A DNA stretch of 64,000 nucleotides, from assembly GCA_027943335.1 (NCBI GenBank), contig BSBK01006747.1, positions 97,502-161,501 of the forward strand. Reading direction: 5' to 3'. The notes beneath the pieces were generated by a model that saw nothing but the letters and a program-made list of their open reading frames with translations, searched no databases and was not told the origin of the DNA. The first letter of the stretch is position 1, and each line of letters starts with the position of its first letter. Below, one piece after another: positions 11,868-23,673 of the stretch. A program made the position numbers and the translations under genes. This DNA comes from Chamaecyparis obtusa. Lineage: Eukaryota > Streptophyta > Pinopsida > Cupressales > Cupressaceae.

Positions 11868-12450
11868 TGTAAAGACTAAGGCTACATACAAGTCTGCCAC
11901 ATAAGCATTAAAGCATAACAAGTTGAAAGTCAAAAAGTTGAAAGACAAAGTTGACAATTCAATACATTAATCACATGTTACATCAAATGAAGATCATACA
12001 AGCGACCAACTTGTCGAGTGTACTAAAAGTCTTTTATATGAAATACATACAATTTCATGCTGACCAACTTGTCAGAATAAGAATCAAATTTACAAATTAC
12101 TTTGATACAATAAAGTCATTACATTCAAAAGTGTCGACCAGCTTGTCGATCACTAGATAAAATACAACATGAAAGATAGGGAAAGAAGAGAAGAAATAAA
12201 CATTGGTAGTATCAAATCATCGGGTTCTATCTCCTGAGCCTCGAACTGAGTCCCTTACACTTCCTTGAGAATAGAGGTGGGGTCCAGGTGCTTTTACCGC
12301 CGAACCATGGAGTGGTCAGCTCCGGAAGTGATAAGCTTCCCTAGGGTTCTCCCTGAGATGAAAAATGCCCCATCCCTGCACGAGAGGCCTAGCTTCTTGC
12401 TACTGGCAGATTCAGATGGTCTTAGTGTAGCCATGTAACTTAACCTACAA
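11868..12450 (-). repeat. Element C 5' LTR (right boundary not resolved)
   Basis: The LTR starts TGTAAAGACTAAGG beside the PBS. The partner LTR is outside the window, so the right end cannot be fixed; about 12450 is a guess from composition. Inside are three copies of GACCARCTTGTC at 12004, 12062 and 12136. Confidence 0.5.
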
Positions 12451-13540
12451 GCACATATGCCTACAATAGGTACTATACAACGGATGTAGCAAGGGGTGAA
12501 TTTTAACCATGCATAATCAATGAGAACATATGCAGTTTTATACTTTGGCCAAAGTAAATTTTATACCAGATTTGAACTGGCAGGCAAACAAATATTTACT
12601 CTCCCTTGATCTCTACATTCAGCACAACTTCCATCCTAGTTGATACATTCCAGATTCCTCATGAAACAGGAAAATAAAATAACAGCATCCCAGATTCATA
12701 ATTCATTATCTACAATGATCATAATAAGGAGTTTTTCTAACCATTCAGTACTATAAAGCTATACCACTGCTATGAAGTTTCACCCGGTTTGCTCTATTTT
12801 TTTTGTAAAACTATGCTGTTTCTAGCTTAAACAAAAGATGAGTCAATAATTTAAGATGCCAATAGAAAACAATAAGATATCAAGTTTTTAGGTTCCACAA
12901 CCTTCTGGAATTGGGAATTGCTAAACAAACTGTATTCTAGGAATATTCGAAAAGATTCAAAGCCTGTCAAGTTTTTTCTTTATTTTCTTTTACTGTCATT
13001 TGAGAGTATATAAAGTTTTCTAATGCTGTCCTGACAAAATAATAGTTTCCAGAACAGGGGTCGTTCTTCCTCATCAAGTTTTCAATTTAATGTGATAACA
13101 GAGTATACTAATTACACAGTTAATTTTAAAGAAAAAGGTTTGATGGGAACAAAATTAATCTTCTATCCATATGCCTGCAGCATGATGCATAAAATGCAAA
13201 GAAATTCAGATAAAACTGTGCTCAAGCTTTTCATAAAAATACAACATTGATCTACCCGATGAGACTATTTCTCAATAGCAACACATTAAAACTATAACAA
13301 AACTGGCCCTTCAAATTGTCTATAATTTCAGCCATGTATCTATCCACAATACAACGGAATGAATATTCTTACCTCAAAATGCAAACAAATGAATATCGAA
13401 TGTATATGATCTGTTTCAAATGTTATGCTTGAATTTTTTTTTTGCTGAGAAAAAGAACCATCCATTTATATTCATCTACTAAAATGTAATAGATGGGGTT
13501 CAATGGGTAAATCTAATGAAGTTTGGAGAGAATTTGGTAC
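12451..13540. other. Non-coding stretch, no feature recognised
   Basis: A+T-rich sequence without recognisable coding segments, LTR ends or long repeats. It may include the outer part of element C's LTR on the left and intron sequence of the candidate gene on the right. Confidence 0.4.
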
Positions 13541-14510
13541 CTCATCTGGGATGCTCATACAGGCTGAGAATTCCCCGCTCCTAAACCCTTCCGGCCAGGG
13601 AAAAAAAAGAATTCGATTAAATGAATTAATTCATAAAAGCCCAAATTAATTTATGTTTGATTATGGACTGGCTAAAGCTATCATTATTCAACTCAGAAAC
13701 CTAAATTAAATTACTTGAGCGCATTGAAATTAATTCCACCTTCATCACACCAAGGCATTACATTGTGAAAATTGTGACACGGGCTTACATTGTATTATCT
13801 CAAATTAGGAACAAGGGCTTTTAGCTAAGTGATAAAGTGTCCTAGCAAGCTAATGGGTAATACTAAGATCTAGTTTCAAAACATTTGTGCCCATTTTTAT
13901 GGTGGGTATCGTGGATGCTTCAACTCTTTTTGTATCTAATTTAGCATGAAGATGTAAACTTAACATTCAAAAGCTTGAAAACTGTCAACAGTAGAAATGA
14001 ATGGAGATGGCAAGATTCTTTATCCATCATTAGTGATTATACTAGTCAGTACTTGCTCTCTACATTTTATACCAAATAAATTTTGATTTCAACCAGTTAG
14101 AAATAAACAATGAATTTAGTCAAAGGGAGTCTTTCTGTTCCAAAGATGCAGAGTTCCAGAGGCGTTATTCCAAATAGAAAAATTTAGCTAACATATATCC
14201 TATCACAGAAAAAAAAAAAAAATGACTGTTCAAACTGCCAAAAAGATCAAGAGATTCAAAAGAGATCCAAATGCGTCATGTAAAGTCCAAGAACATGACC
14301 AAACGAACAGAAACTTCTCTTAAATCCAACTGAACTAACATGTAAGATGTTAAAAAAAAGAATCACACCTTAGTTTTGAAAGCAAAGATGCAGCCCGCCT
14401 GATGAAGTCGTCAAATCTGCCCCAGTCCAGCATTATGCAAATATGCAAGATTTTGTTTTCTGAATATTGCTGCAAAAATTCCCTAATACTGTTTTCCTCA
14501 ATATTCTCAA
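13541..14510 (-). CDS. Candidate host gene fragment: two exons joined by a 788-bp intron
   Basis: On the minus strand an open segment (about 14510-14369) reads with SIREFLQQYSENKILHI and MLDWGRFDDFIRRAASLLSK. It ends at AAG|GTGTGA. A second segment (13580-13541) follows a pyrimidine-rich tract and TTTAG acceptor, reads in the matching phase (SGEFSACMSIPDE) and ends GAG|GTACC. Both junctions follow GT-AG and the phase agrees across them, which is more than chance usually gives. I do not recognise the protein. No neighbouring exons were found with confidence, so this may be part of a gene or a fragment. Confidence 0.35.
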
Positions 14511-15325
14511 CTCAAATCCTAGTTCAATTTTTTTTTAGCTACTGTTTTGCCCGTGCATGTCAAGAATGGTGTTTAAAATGAAGAGTTTTCTCGGCTTTAA
14601 TCAGCATTTCCCAATAACCGTTTCTTGGTTTACCTCCCGAAAAATGAAAGTAAAAGCAAAAGTATAAAAGTACACATAATAAACATTATGTTGTTATTTC
14701 AATTTCCTAACAATTCAAAAATAGCCTAATCAAATTTACATTTTCCATTTAGATAAAATAAAAAGAAAATAATTGCAAACATTTATTTTTCAATCATTTA
14801 TCATTAACACTCATAGCAAAACAAATAAATAATCATATAGTGGTGTGTGCATGGCACTACTGCATCCGAATCTGTCACTAGGCGGGGAGCTAGACCTCTC
14901 CTTGACCACACCTCTGTCCTCCGTCCTGCAACCACTCAAACACTCGACAATCAAAACTATAATGAGTAATGCACATGATAATTATACCTCCAAAATTAAA
15001 TAATCATTTTAAATTTGCAACATATTGCCAATTTCCATCTCATTTAATTAAACATTTACCAATTTCCATAAGTACCAAGGCATGTCGATTCATCAAGTCG
15101 GCATAAATCGACTTAATGATCCGCATAATAAGGTAGTTGCAAAACCGATCGTGACACTTCTCAATCCTAATGACCATATACAAATCTTACCAAATTTAAC
15201 AACAGCAGATAAAATTCCTGACTGTAACTTCTCCCATACTAAATCCAACGAGAGTCGCACAAAACAGTCTGCTTATTTATAGTAATAGTCATCGTTGGAT
15301 ATCAATAGTTGTTAAGCCAATATTA
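14511..15325. other. Spacer between candidate exons and the MiAMP1-like gene
   Basis: A+T-rich. A GC-richer patch (14840-14960) contains no open frame I recognise. A short open stretch on the minus strand near 14560-14650 (MLIKAEKTLHFKHH) could be a further exon of the upstream candidate, but no splice sites decide it. Confidence 0.3.
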
Positions 15326-15658
15326 TCAGCACAGAAGCTTGTAGCTCTTCCACCCAAAACCACTGCAGTCCTTTGTATTGACAGCAAGTATAGTATGTAT
15401 GGGAGCGGTGCAATCATCAGAATTATAGAGATATACAGGCTGTCCTCTGAATACAAATTCATATCCTCCGTGGCAGGAAATCGGAGAACAATCATACGAA
15501 TCCGAACAACCAACGTTATATTGGCTGTAGTTGCCACACCCAGGCCCTTTCCACGTAGTAAGCTGACTACCCACACAAGGTCTCAAAATCAAGAGCCATA
15601 CAAGCAACCCTCCAATAAATCTCAAAACATTAATTTTCCCTATAATGTTATAAAACAA
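15326..15658 (-). CDS. MiAMP1-like antimicrobial peptide precursor
   Basis: A 110-residue protein that begins with a hydrophobic signal peptide (about residues 1-31, core FIGGLLVWLLIL) and continues into a short Cys-rich mature peptide. The mature part carries the family hallmarks TWKGPGCGNYSQYN, HGGYEFVFRGQ, LYN and a C-terminal FGWKSYKLLC. MiAMP1-type peptides form a small secreted beta-barrel and are defence proteins in Macadamia and conifers. Cysteines are at residues 41, 51, 57, 62, 83, 98 and 110 (plus 28 in the signal), one more than the usual six in the mature domain. There is no intron. The start is the only Met that gives a full signal peptide, and a TATA box lies 53 bp upstream. 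The frame is intact, unlike everything else recognised here. Confidence 0.8.
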   Translation of the reverse strand: MFYNIIGKINVLRFIGGLLVWLLILRPCVGSQLTTWKGPGCGNYSQYNVGCSDSYDCSPISCHGGYEFVFRGQPVYLYNSDDCTAPIHTILAVNTKDCSGFGWKSYKLLC

Positions 15659-15710
15659 TCTATTTGACAGATCAAATGCTTACTTGTGCTCCAGAAGGAA
15701 CTGTGGTTTG

Positions 15711-15718
15711 TATTTATA
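15711..15718 (-). promoter_or_regulatory. TATA box of the MiAMP1-like gene
   Basis: The minus strand reads TATAAATA 53 bp upstream of the ATG, which would place the transcript start near 15685 and give a leader of about 25 bases. Confidence 0.5.
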
Positions 15719-15719
15719 G

Positions 15720-18690
15720 AAGAAGAATAGGTTCCATTATGTCGGCTTTTGTTGTTTTATCGTCAAGATAAAGACTGGATGAGTTGTTCTTCTGCGTTTC
15801 CAAGGCCTGCAATGAAATTTTTTCTCGCCGTCGTTCCAAACTATATAACTGTAACTCTAAAATATGTTTTTTTTTAATGTTTGTTTCGTCGTTATGGAGT
15901 TAAATTGTTTCTTAATACCTTCCATCGGTAGATATTATCGCACCAAGCTTGTTTCAAGCAAAGTTAATACTTATCTTTCGTAAACAACATTAGTGTATTT
16001 TTAAATAATAATATTTTAAAAGTGAGTCATTTATTTTTATTAATATTTGAGGATAAATACATAATATAATGAGCTGCAATAGCAGAAAACGTTAATAATC
16101 GAATAGGTGAACTTAAAATTTCACCGCCTTTTTAAGATCTTAACTTTTTTGAAAATTTATTATAATAATATTTGTATAGTAAGTAGAGTTCATGTACATT
16201 ATCTAAATAATATTACAAATTTACTATATTTAAAATAATTTAAAAATTTATTTGTATTAGTAATTTTATTTATAATAATGGTTGCATATGTATATTTTCT
16301 AGAGAGGAGTCGTGTTTATCCCTTCCGAAGTAGCAAATTGTGTCACTTCTTAAGTTTTTACTACACACGCAACAACTGTTATAGAGATTTACTATTATTT
16401 ATGATATTAAATGTTTAATTATATTTATTATATTATATTATATTATATAAATTTATTATTTTTGAATATTTCTTTTTACAAATGAATGTGTTTCTACTAT
16501 TATCAATTATTTGGTAGGGAATATTTCATTTTTTTATTGTAATTTTATTGTGTAGGATTATATCTCAAATTTTATTTCACTACAATAATGCTTTAGTTTA
16601 TTAAAAGCAATAATAGAACAATGTCTTCCTAATTTTAATTTTAATAACATCGTACAAAAAAAAAAGAGAGAATAAGACTTATCACATTGAAAGAGAGTAA
16701 GACTTATGACTCTAGACATGTGACCTCTTAAAGGTGCTCATCCTTTACTAGCTCACCTATTGCAACCTTTGTACTCTTGGCCATTCCTAATTAATATTAA
16801 ATGTGTCAACAAATGGGATATCCTTATATAGCTTGTTCAAATAGTTCAAATATATACATGACATTTTGGTCTATTTTTTAACATATTTTGGGGATATTTG
16901 AGCTATCGTAGGCAATTAAATATTCATATTCGTTAAGTAAAATCTTAAAATGTTTCTATGCATAAATATTCTCTTTATTCCCTTCCATAGCTAACTTCAA
17001 TGCCTACCTTATTCTTCTCTCCATACATGTTCAAGTAACAACCATATGTGCATTTTGCATTTTTATATAATGGTCATATCTAACTTTTAACTTTAGAAAT
17101 AGCATTTATGATTGTATGTTTATGGTCATATTCACCATGTTTGTTTCAAATATTGTAACTTTTAAGAGTGGTTACTAGTGTAAAAGAAGAAGTATCTATA
17201 CATCAAAATAAAGTATTTAATATAATTATGTTCTAGTTTAAGTGTAAGAGGAAATAGAGCATGGTCAAATCATTATATCTCAATTTTCATTTGTTTCATG
17301 TGATCTTATATATTTTTCTATGTAGCGTAGATTTGTATTTGATTAAAATTTGATGAAAGTTATGATTATAAATTTTCATATCTAAACTAATTAAAATGGA
17401 GGAATCACTATATAAAAATAAGTATAGATAGTAATACAAGTTTTTTTAAGCTTCATATCATAAATAAATTTATGTCACACAATTGTTCAAATATAAATGT
17501 TAAGAGTTAACTAAATTTAAACTCAAAATTCATCTAATTAAAAACATCGATTACAAAATTCAGAATAAATATTTTAAATATTTTTTAAAGTAAAAGGCTA
17601 AAGGCATCTATATGTATATGGGGAGAGAGACACTACATAATAAGAAGAATTTCACATTTACATTATTGGAACAAGAGATCATAGATATGGATGCCATCTA
17701 GAATAGTTTAGGGAATCAAGCCTACTAACGCAACATCCCTATATACTAGAAGTTTGTAAAACCAAGCTTTGTTATGCAAAAAATGATATATAGTGAACTA
17801 GAAAACATAAGATTCTCTCAAAGGAAAAGGCTTGGTTTTTCCTTACTGAGCCCAATATACTTGAATGTTGTGATCGAGGTCAAGTTTGACATAAGGAGGT
17901 CATATTTGTGTATTTCTACTTCTAGAGTATCTCCTGATATGATTTCCTCCATGAAAAATAAAACTGAACTGGACAAGAAAGAGAGTTTTGCAATACATTA
18001 AAATAGTTAGAGAAGCAAATAGAAAACACCTAGGTAGGGTGTAGAACTCTATACTTTTCATCAAGAATATCCTTTCCAATTATGTTTCTAATGGCATTTT
18101 CCATATTGCGAGATTTAGGTTTCCATGTCTGAAGTTGTGATTGATTAGGAACTCCCATTTCTTAATTGGTAATAGAAGTTGGTAACTACTTGTGTTGTAT
18201 GCCATTGCAATAAATCTAGGATGCAACTTTACAATTCCAAGTAAATTTCATAGAAAGATGAAAATTCAAACATACAAGATAACTTAATAGGTTATGCATA
18301 CATGTTTGAATCATTTGTAAGGATTCATGGGATGTTTTTTGCATGAGGTGATTTTAATAGTAGAAAAACCAAGGACAAGGCCTCTAAAAGTGTGTACCAC
18401 TTACTACAATTCATACTAGTATATTTTTATTAAATGGAAAAATGGTTTTTACAAGGACTATAGATCCAAAGTCAACAAAAAAAATACATAAATTATGTTA
18501 TGGTGAAACCATCTGAGAACCATTAGCTAAGCATACAAAAACCATCTGAAAAAAACTAGGGCATACCCAACTCTATAAAACTAATACCATGAAATAAACA
18601 TAAGACCAAACCATATCATAAAACAATTTGACTAGTTTATCACTCTTATGAATGATATCCTCATCAATATATTCTTTACTTTCCTAATTA
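15720..18690. other. A+T-rich intergenic DNA
   Basis: Very A+T-rich, with simple T/A runs and no recognisable coding, LTR or RNA features. A 75-codon open frame on the plus strand (17774-18001) has no motif and is not supported as a gene. Confidence 0.5.
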
Positions 18691-20213
18691 TGTTGTTTTT
18701 TTGGATTCTGGATAGGTAAGTTACTGAGAGGGGAAGGGTGAATCAGTAACCCTACAAAATTTTGCCTCTAAAACTTTAAAATAGAAGTTCCTTAGTTAAC
18801 TGGAACTGAAGCATTTACTTTTGTCATACATTCAATAACATAACTAAAATGTAAATACTTGTAATCTAATAAAATATGCATACATGAAACTTCATTCACA
18901 TAATGTAATTATATTTTTGTATCACAAAAAGCCTTGTTAGAAGGTAAAAACTATTGGCAAAATTGTCAGTACTCCCCTCGGGATTTGTGACATGGTTTAA
19001 CAGCCTCTTGTGTCTTCTATATGTCTAGTGATTGTATTGGGCATTAATAGGTTGATCTTTTGGTGCAACGACAACCACTAATTGTAACAAGTGGTATCAG
19101 AGCTTGGTCACAGGTTTGAATCCCCTCAGGTAATGCTGAGGGGGAGATTGTTGGCAAAATGGTCAGTGCTCTCCTCAAGATTCGTGACACGGTTTAACAA
19201 CCTCCTATGTCTTCTATAAGTCTAGTGGTTGTATCGGGCATTAATAGGTCGATCTTTTGGTGCAACAACAACCACTACTTATAACAAAAATTGTAGTTGG
19301 GATGGAACCCACAAAGCTTCACTACTGCGATAAATAAAGTTGTCAGTTAAGGATACAAAGATTGATCACTTATGATGATCTTACCATGTTAGGAGTAACA
19401 TAAAAGATCAACTAGATCTACATAGTTAGAGAATTTTAGTAACAATCTTCAAGTATGCACTCGATTAAGATGTTTTACATAAGACTGTTAAGTCTACTCT
19501 ATTAGGAGATTTTAGCTATCACAATTGATAGAGAGTAACAACAAAATTTAACCTGGTTGAAGAAACTTGCTTTGCTAATATCAGATCCTTCAAGTACAAT
19601 TATGAAATCACCTTTCTATGATGAATATTTCCTTTAGTACTTCTCAGTAGCCTTTGAACTATTTTTGATAAAACTGAATACTCTATTAAAATCCTTTCAA
19701 CATAACCATGTCAAATCTTTAGATATCTCCTATTGGCAACTACTTCATTCTGATACTTATCAAAATGATATCTTTACAATTCTTATATCAAAATGATTTT
19801 ATGTAATTATGGTTGTATAACAATATATAGAAAATCTAAGATCAATAGTCGAGGTGAATAACCTAAATCATCTTTACATAGGGATCATTAATCATTAAAT
19901 GATTACACTAGTCTTTAATATTCACCTCGATCTTAGTAAACTATTTTCTAGCTTGGTAAATATTTCTTCACCTTGAATTGTGTGTCACTTAAATTTTTTA
20001 TGTCAAGTCTAAGTTACTCAATAAATGTTGTGTCTCTACCTCGGTATAATACTAGTGCTCATTAATCTTGTGTTCTCAGTGGCTACTATACTCAGTAACC
20101 TCTGTGCTTGGTGACTACTTTATAGTTATGACCGACTAAGATGTCTTTCTTTGTTTACTGACAGTATGTATGAATGATACTAATGAAAACTCTTAATGCA
20201 CTTAGGACTAACA
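18691..20213 (-). repeat. Element F 3' LTR (contains a TRIM)
   Basis: Starts TGTTG and ends CTAACA. It aligns along its length with 51010-55483 after removal of the TRIM here and of the 5S array there, for example shared stretches around 18840-18900 versus 51130-51190 and 19330-19600 versus 51310-51510 plus 54820-54870. By eye the two LTRs differ by well over a tenth, more than the LTR pairs of B or D. Confidence 0.75.
18952..19286 (+). mobile_element. TRIM: 335-bp miniature LTR retrotransposon
   Basis: Two 138-bp direct repeats (18952-19089 and 19149-19286; TGTTGGCAAAAT…ACA, the left copy with TG mutated to TA) flank 59 bp containing a PBS (TGGTATCAGAGC, 19092-19103) and a purine tract (GAGGGGGAGAT) right before the second LTR. 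The target duplication is aaaac/aaaat (18947-18951 and 19287-19291). The homologous place in F's other LTR (near 51255) lacks it, giving an empty site. It has no coding capacity, so it would rely on enzymes of other elements. Confidence 0.9.
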
Positions 20214-20225
20214 TTTTCCCCATTT
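20214..20225 (-). other. Element F polypurine tract
   Basis: The minus strand reads AAATGGGGAAAA immediately before the 3' LTR start, the expected plus-strand primer for reverse transcription. Confidence 0.7.
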
Positions 20226-23200
20226 GGCATTAGTATCAAAAACATATATGTGTATGTCGAATACAAAAATTTGGACTTGAAAAATTTTCAAACTCAAAAA
20301 TGCATGAAACCCCTCTTTGAACATGCTCTCAATTTAAAGTACATACAAAATAGTGTAAAGTATATACAAAATATATACACACATATTTTGCCCTTTTTTG
20401 AAATTAATTCCAAAAATGTACTTACAACTTGTAGAATATATTCTAATGGGTTTTCTTGATAGTGGCAAAGAGGTTTTCCCATTCCTTGTTGAGATTTTCT
20501 AGAGTAATCTACTCTAAGACTACTTGTGTATGCATATTAAAACTATTTTATTTCACTGAGAGCTTGGGGGTGGCAATGAGTTATTTTTCCTTGTTCACAT
20601 ATTTCTACATCACGTTGACGTGTGGTAGTAACTCGACCTAATGCTTTGTTATCTGTTCTCTGATTTTGTCCTCTTCTTTCCTCAACTCAAGTCTCAACCG
20701 TGGAATGTGTGTGAATTTTCCATAATACTCATGAAATGCATTTGGCTTAGTTGTTAGACTATTTTCACTATTCTTTAGATCTTCATCTAGTTTCTTTATC
20801 CTTTCACTAATCTTAGTAGTGAAAGAGTCTATAGTGCATAACTTCTGCAAAATTGTAATAATGTTTTGTATTATGATTTCTAATTTGGTTACTACTTATG
20901 AAAGTTCTAACTTATTAACTGCCACTACTTGGCTGATTTTCCTAGGTAATTTGTATTGAATCTTATTTTATGCTCTTTCTTCAATCATCTGCTCAGCATC
21001 AGTAGTTGGTCCATTAGTTGTCTAGTTGAATAGTGAAAGTTAGTCAATCATTGGGGTTGTCTCGTCTACATCGATGTCTTGTGAAACTTGCTTTAGTATC
21101 TCTTTGACATTCTCTAGAACCTTACTATTTTTGTGTTCTTTCTTCCGCTTCTCTTGATCTGCTTTATGTGTATATAGCTCTATACATTTCCTAAGAGCTT
21201 TGGGATCAAGTATCCTCAAGTCACATGGATGAATTTTAATTATCTCATCAAGGGTGATTGGACCCTTACTTCCACGTTTCCTCTCCTTCTTTTTGTCTTG
21301 CACGTTGGATGTAGGAGATTGTGCAAATGAGACTTGAGACTTATGCTCCAGATTTGGATTGGGTTGCTCAATTGATTTCTCTTCTTTATGCTTCCATGTT
21401 GTTAATTCAACAATCTTTGGTATTGAAGCTTGTGGCCTTGTGCCTATTGTAGGATTTTCTATTATGTTATTTTCTTGTATTCCTTTTGCATTTTCTATAG
21501 CATTAGGGATCTTGATGTGCTCTTTACCTTGTGTAGCTTCTCCACTATGCTCAGTCTCTTTACCTATCTCCTCACCCTTGTCTTCACTTGTGTCTTTTTC
21601 TTGCTTGGGTGGAGTTTCCTTAGTTTGTTTCTCAGTATCTATGCCTATAGCTTGTACCAAAATAGGAAAATTACATGGTACCATTTCTCTTGCTACCTTC
21701 TTTGCTTCTTGTTATTCAAGTTTCTCAGTAGAAGTAGTTATTACTTCATCTTCCTTTTCATCATCATTGTGGTCTCCTCATGTTATATCTTCAATCAAAA
21801 TTTATTCTTTACCTAATATTTTTAGCATCTCTAGAATACCTTCCATGATATTGTTAGTAGCAGTGATGAAGCCTTCTATGTATGTTTCATCCTCGAGCTA
21901 CTCATGATTAGAGATGTGAACTAGTTCATCCTCAACATCTATTGGTATACCTACTTGTAAACTTGGTTGAGGGTTCTTAGTGTCAACTAGAGGTGCAGTT
22001 ACCTCATTTTTCTCTAATAGAATTAGATATTTAGTCCAGATATTGCTACTTTCTTCATCTACCTCTTATATTTTACCTTGTAAAATATTAAATGCTCTTG
22101 ATAAAAAATTTACCTGAATATTGTTGCAAGGGAGAGTCAATCTTAGGGACAGTGAAATCTAGCTTGGCCAAAATTAGTGACCTTTCTCTCATTCTCTTCT
22201 CTATCTGAAGAGCATATGTCCATCTTGTAGACACTTTTTCATAAAGTTATTTTGGTATGCTACTTGCAAACTCAATTAGAATGCATTTAAAATTAATCAT
22301 CATACCTATAATAGCTTTCTCCAACTTATCTTGCTCTTTGGTACTTAGGTTGGAATACCTATTAATCTTAGGAGTAGTGATTCTTCCAATTTTCTTTATA
22401 CTTTTTGCTACTTCATTAATAGTTTTTGGTCCTTTATTTATTACAACTTAGAATTGATCATTATCTTCATCTTCTAGGTCTTTGTCATCCTTTCCTCTTA
22501 TCATTTTTCTTCTCCTTTTTAGTTCAGGAAGCTCGATAGGTGATTTTGATCCTCTCTTTTACTAATAAGTATGAGTTGGTTTTGGCCTAGTTATTTTTTC
22601 TACACCTTTAGCGGTGGTGTATTCCAAATTTCTGACCTTCTCCTTGTTGGGGTTGAACTATCAACCAACTTGCCTTTAGCCTTTAAATCCTTTGGTGGCT
22701 CTTCTTGTTCTAGTTCATCATACTTGGTGGCCTCCTCATCATCATCTTCACCCACTTGTACTTGTTCCTCGAGTGGGTCTTCAACTAATTTCTCAGCTTT
22801 GTCATCTGTAACACCGAATTATTTCTTCAAATATTTTACCATTTTATCTTTTTCCCTTCTCATCTTTTCTAGTACCATTCCCATTTTTATTATGGACTTT
22901 TCTTCTTCATATGTTTTGTATTGTGTGGCATCTTTTTTGTTTCGCTCAAAAAGTAAATCCTTTATTAATTTTGTGGCTCGATCTATATCAGTTTTATACT
23001 CCATAGGAGGTAGCAAAGCTGTCCTAAGTTTGAAAACCTTAATCAAGGTGGTGTCAGTGTCCACCATAAAGAAAATATCATCCTTATATTTTCAACTAAT
23101 TACAGTCAGAATCCTAGTTCTCTTTTACATTCTTTCTTTGAATTTGCTAAAATAATCTTCCATAACCAACTCAATTTTTTTGTCTAAGTTGTTAATGAAT

Positions 23201-23309
23201 TCATTGGTTTTCATTATAACCGGTCAGTTTACATCCCATTCACCATTACCGACTAAAGGAAAATAGTTTTGCAGATAGAAAAAGTACATAGAAAAAGTGA
23301 ACCAAACTT
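20226..23309 (-). pseudogene. Element F internal coding remains, Lys/Glu-rich
   Basis: The minus strand holds long but broken open stretches. The best (21684-21040, 214 residues) is strongly Lys/Glu/Thr-rich (TKETPPKQEKDTSEDKGEE) and ends in an acidic segment; another (23067-22819) reads TKLIKDLLFERNKKDATQ. They appear to continue the reading frame that begins across the B insertion. No known domain was recognised. The long frames on the opposite strand here are mirror images of this low-complexity coding and are not genes. It probably represents an extra ORF of a retroelement rather than gag or pol. Confidence 0.5.
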
Positions 23310-23673
23310 TCATGTATTTGATCTTGTAACTTTGATGGTCTGTATGTTTTCTTTCAGTTGTCTCAACATTAACTCAGCTAAGTCAAGTTGCAAACCCTTC
23401 TTTACAATTTTGTGTACAATGTCAACAAATCTACAAGCAATGTTGTTTGGTCTACTTGACTGAGATATTTTGTAAGTAATTACATAAGCATTGAATCTCA
23501 TATTAGGATTGTTTAGGGTGTTAATTTTCATGCCTTTTCCATCCCATTCTTCTCTGGTTAACTTTTCAATCCTAGTCTTCGATGGGTTTCTTAAGGACTT
23601 CACTTTGTCAATCATTAGATACCCGATGACATGTATGACATCTTTTGAGATCTTCACTAGTTCATCTAGCCAC
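23310..23673 (-). pseudogene. Element F unassigned ORF, part downstream of the B insertion
   Basis: The frame reads WLDELVKISKDVIHVIGYLM…, then LTREEWDGKGMKINTLNN and IACRFVDIVHKIVKKGLQLD. It joins in frame with 48630 onward once B and one gccac copy are removed, which shows that B interrupted it. From memory its wording resembles proteins found repeatedly in retroelements of large plant genomes, but I cannot name a family. It is not gag, protease, RT or integrase. Confidence 0.6.
23669..23673. repeat. Target-site duplication of element B, left copy (gccac)
   Basis: gccac directly precedes the left LTR and recurs at 48625-48629 after the right LTR. It lies inside F's reading frame. The match proves that the two distant 1048-bp repeats are the ends of one insertion. 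Confidence 0.9.

Noticed and set aside
17774..18001. 75-codon plus-strand open frame
   Set aside because: No recognisable motif, A+T-rich context and no supporting signals.
21359..21907. Long Ser/Cys-rich plus-strand frame
   Set aside because: It mirrors the Lys/Glu-rich minus-strand coding of element F; no motif and no start context.
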